This document shows, one piece after another, positions 61,658 to 64,000 of a stretch of 64,000 nt of DNA. Each line of letters starts with the position of its first letter. The stretch's first letter is position 1. This DNA is from Lachnospiraceae bacterium (lineage in GTDB: Bacteria > Bacillota > Clostridia > Lachnospirales > Lachnospiraceae): assembly GCA_022791575.1 (NCBI GenBank), contig JAAVZI010000060.1, positions 62,001 to 126,000 of the forward strand. Reading direction: 5' to 3'. Position numbers and translations under genes: made by a program. The notes beneath the pieces were generated by a model that had not been told where the DNA came from, made no database searches, and was given only the letters and a program-made list of their open reading frames with translations.

Positions 61658-61767
61658 TTTATTTCATCCTTCTTTCTAAATTATATTCTCCTAACATACT
61701 TGATTGTATCATGTACATAGGTCTTTGTAAAGCGTTTTTATAAATCCAAAATATTCTTTCCTTAATT

Positions 61768-61813
61768 AAAATAGAGACTCTTTCTGTTCTTATACAGAAA
61801 GAATCTCTATTTT
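61768..61813 (-). terminator. Intrinsic terminator after the Ig-like/dockerin gene
   Basis: AAAATAGAGACTCTTTCTGT / ACAGAAAGAATCTCTATTTT, a near-perfect stem of about 19 bp with one mismatch. It is followed by an AT-rich run on the minus strand. Confidence 0.85.
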
Positions 61814-61855
61814 TTATCTAAATCCTAATATTGAGCATAGCTGGCTGTTTCCTAT

Positions 61856-64000
61856 TTATTCTACCGAAACTTTTATCTGCCCTAGTATTTCAAATACTTT
61901 AACAGCCTGCTCTACTGCTTTGTTATTATAAATATCATCCAAAGTACTGGAAAGTTTTGCTGCATATCTGAGAATCTGTACCGCATCCTTCGCGTTTACA
62001 AATTTATCTCCATTCACATTACCCCTTAACATACGTTCTTCCTCTGTCATGTCATCTAAGGTACTGGAAAGTTTTGCTGCATATCTGAGGATCTGAACTG
62101 CATCTTTTGCATTAACAAAATTATCCCCATTCACATTACCAATTACCGGCTTACCAGTTGAAGCCCCTTCATCCGTATACATCAAAGCAAATGTGGCAAA
62201 TTGGTCCGTTTCAAATTCTAATGTGCCCTTAACCGCATCGAAGGTTGCAGGAACCTGTACTGCCTCTTTGCTAACCTGAAGAACAGTATAACTTCTTGTC
62301 TTAGCAGGATCTGCATTCAGCATATTCTCTGGAATCTGTAATACTACTTTAATTTTACCATTTGTCACAGATACCGCTTCTGCTGAGGCAGCTCCAACCT
62401 GCTTAAAGAGAGTAATGTTCATACATGCACCCAATGTATTACCATTAGCTGCTGCTTCTATCAGTGCTTTTACTTCTTCACTTACGTTCTCACTAATATC
62501 CTCTGCTTCCAGATAAATACTTGCAGAGTCACCACTTGCGACTTGAGCCATTTCCTCTTCTGTCAGTACTTTCTTAGCAACTTCTACCTTATCTCCGCTA
62601 ATCACTGCTACGCCAGAAGTCGGAATGGTAATTGCTTCAGGTGAAACCGCTGAACTTCCATCTTCCTTGTCAAAATATAACAATGCATATGCTGTAAATT
62701 GATCCGTCTCAAACTCTAATGTCTTGCTCTTGGCATCATAGCTTACTGGAAGTTCAACAGCCTCACCGCTTACCTGCAGTAAAGTATAAGTTCTTGTCTT
62801 GGTAAGATCTGTATTCAACAAACTCTCTGGAATCTGTAAACGAACCCCAATCTTTCCATTCGTTGCTGATACAGCTTCTGCTGAAGCACCTTCCATCTGC
62901 TTATAAAGATCAATGTTCAAATAAGTACCAACTGTGTTGTCACCAGCTGCTGTCTCTACCAATTCTTTCACAGCATCGCTAACCGTTGCACTGATATCTT
63001 CTGCTTCCAGATAAATAGTTGCGGAAGCACCACTTGCTATTTGAGCCAATTCTTCTTCTGTCAGTACCTTCTTCGCTACTTCTGACTTATTTCCGGTAAT
63101 CACTGCTGTACCAGAAGCTGGAATGGTAATAGCTCCAGATGAAGTATCTGGTACATCCGGAATTTCTCCTGCTGTAGCAGTTACTGTTACTTCACAAGTA
63201 TCTGTAAATCCACCATTCACCGTAGTTACTGTAACAACAGCTGAACCTGTAGCTACTGCGTTTACTACGCCATCTTCCACTGTCACTACTGAATCATCAC
63301 TAGAACTCCAGCGAAGCTTGCTATTTGTAGGCTTCTTAGAAGGATCTTCTGCGGTGATCGTTGGTGTCAAGGTTAGAGATGTAGTTTCCGAATCTAATGA
63401 AATTGCTGCAGAATTCCTATCTAAAGATACACCTGCAACCGGATTTGCACAACTTAATACCATAAGTTCTTCACTCTTAAATACCGGTGTCTGATTCCAT
63501 ACCATCTTACCTGTCTGCTTAGCAGTTGCTGTAACTACTATATTGCCTTCTTCGATTGCTGTAAGCAGACCATCCTCTGTGATCTCTGCACTATCCAGGT
63601 TATCGGATTCCCATGTTACTTCTTCACTTGCCCCCTTAGGCGCAACATTGGCAGTTAGAGGATACTGGTCTCCTACATAGAGGATCGTAGAAGATGGATA
63701 GCCTGACAAAGTAATGGTTTTCGGAATATAATATACATGTACCAAACATTCTGCTGTCTGACCATTCGCTAACTCAGCCTTAATTACTGTATCACCTGTA
63801 GACAATGGTGTAACAAGACCCGCCGAACCAACTTTGGCCACCTCTTCATTACTGGAGGACCAAGTTACTCCATATGCAGCACGAAGCTTATTAAAATAAT
63901 CTTCATACAATGCTTTTAAATCATCCTTCAGTGACATATCCAAAGTTACTTTATCCGTTGTAATTGCTGCGGCTGGTGTAACCGTTGCATATAATTGTAA
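61856..64000 (-). CDS. Large secreted Ig-like repeat protein with C-terminal dockerin (N-terminus beyond window)
   Basis: At least 714 aa; the frame is open through the window edge, and the TTG at 63943 is probably not the start (VTPAAAITTDKVTLDMSLKD continues upstream). Several BIG2-type Ig-like units (about 1-280) include VTWSSSNEEVAKVGSAGLVT and LRWSSSDDSVVTVEDGVVNA. Two tandem copies of a unit of about 155 residues follow (VAKKVLTEEELAQIASGASA and VAKKVLTEEEMAQVASGDSA), then a dockerin (GNVNGDNFVNAKDAVQ and GNVNGDKFVNAKDAVQ) and a short 20-residue tail. Any enzyme domain would lie outside the window. It is the first of the four surface genes here. Confidence 0.85.
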   Translation of the reverse strand, partial: LQLYATVTPAAAITTDKVTLDMSLKDDLKALYEDYFNKLRAAYGVTWSSSNEEVAKVGSAGLVTPLSTGDTVIKAELANGQTAECLVHVYYIPKTITLSGYPSSTILYVGDQYPLTANVAPKGASEEVTWESDNLDSAEITEDGLLTAIEEGNIVVTATAKQTGKMVWNQTPVFKSEELMVLSCANPVAGVSLDRNSAAISLDSETTSLTLTPTITAEDPSKKPTNSKLRWSSSDDSVVTVEDGVVNAVATGSAVVTVTTVNGGFTDTCEVTVTATAGEIPDVPDTSSGAITIPASGTAVITGNKSEVAKKVLTEEELAQIASGASATIYLEAEDISATVSDAVKELVETAAGDNTVGTYLNIDLYKQMEGASAEAVSATNGKIGVRLQIPESLLNTDLTKTRTYTLLQVSGEAVELPVSYDAKSKTLEFETDQFTAYALLYFDKEDGSSAVSPEAITIPTSGVAVISGDKVEVAKKVLTEEEMAQVASGDSASIYLEAEDISENVSEEVKALIEAAANGNTLGACMNITLFKQVGAASAEAVSVTNGKIKVVLQIPENMLNADPAKTRSYTVLQVSKEAVQVPATFDAVKGTLEFETDQFATFALMYTDEGASTGKPVIGNVNGDNFVNAKDAVQILRYAAKLSSTLDDMTEEERMLRGNVNGDKFVNAKDAVQILRYAAKLSSTLDDIYNNKAVEQAVKVFEILGQIKVSVE

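Overview
The window looks like a chromosome segment of a low-to-mid GC, anaerobic Gram-positive gut Clostridium relative, most likely Lachnospiraceae (Blautia-like). This rests on strong AGGAGG-type ribosome binding sites, families typical of that group (DUF4364, DUF4250, TIGR01212 radical SAM, clostridial subtilisin-like protein, YitT), rubrerythrin, a corrinoid methyltransferase set with its reductive activator, and FtsEX beside a coiled-coil M23 hydrolase. All names come from reading motifs; no database search was run. No rRNA, tRNA, CRISPR array or complete transposase gene was seen.

Layout. 0-2.5 kb: end of an ECF sigma factor overlapping a membrane-anchored probable anti-sigma/sensor, then a gene-poor stretch and an orphan gene. 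2.7-9.2 kb, all on the minus strand: TetR regulator, hypB, a DUF6881-like protein, a large Fe-S/FAD oxidoreductase, hypA and a multi-span membrane protein, with GC-rich 65-bp hairpin repeats around hypA. No hydrogenase is visible. 9.3-14.7 kb, redox and peroxide defence: a rubredoxin/glutamate-synthase-like/rubrerythrin single reading frame behind a PerR-like box, two cupin-type proteins, and a ferredoxin-containing aldo/keto reductase behind a classical 19-bp-spacer MerR promoter. 15-17.5 kb: a degraded defence island with a possible nuclease toxin, a DUF3800 protein and an XRE/HsdR chimeric pseudogene. 17.8-24.8 kb: SPFH protein coupled to a ribbon-helix-helix regulator, uxaC with a LacI regulator, malic enzyme, YhcC-type radical SAM, DUF4364. 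24.8-32.8 kb: rarA, polysaccharide deacetylase, corrinoid activator, corrinoid protein, AraC regulator, J-domain protein, UroD-type methyltransferase, DUF4250. 33-40.5 kb: a Bce-type ABC transporter with a previously uncalled 42-aa membrane protein and its two-component system, split by a MerR regulator and an HMGL-like aldolase. 40.5-54 kb: subtilisin-like protein lacking its catalytic Asp, cyclophilin, clpX, ctpA, M23 hydrolase, ftsX, ftsE, a CdaR-like regulator, YitT, clpB. 54-64 kb: a GGDEF-EAL receptor and a four-gene surface cluster with dockerins and cohesin-like domains.

Two observations stand out. First, a family of about 142-bp palindromic elements with ends TAGG...CCTA is scattered through the window (five long copies, several short derivatives). 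Two long copies have exact 11-bp target duplications and a short one has a 12-bp duplication. The stems show compensatory changes, and one copy carries nested insertions. Second, 57.4-64.0 kb encodes what looks like a small cohesin-dockerin assembly: three secreted proteins ending in nearly identical two-repeat dockerins, one membrane-anchored cohesin-like protein, and one cohesin-like protein that itself ends in a dockerin.
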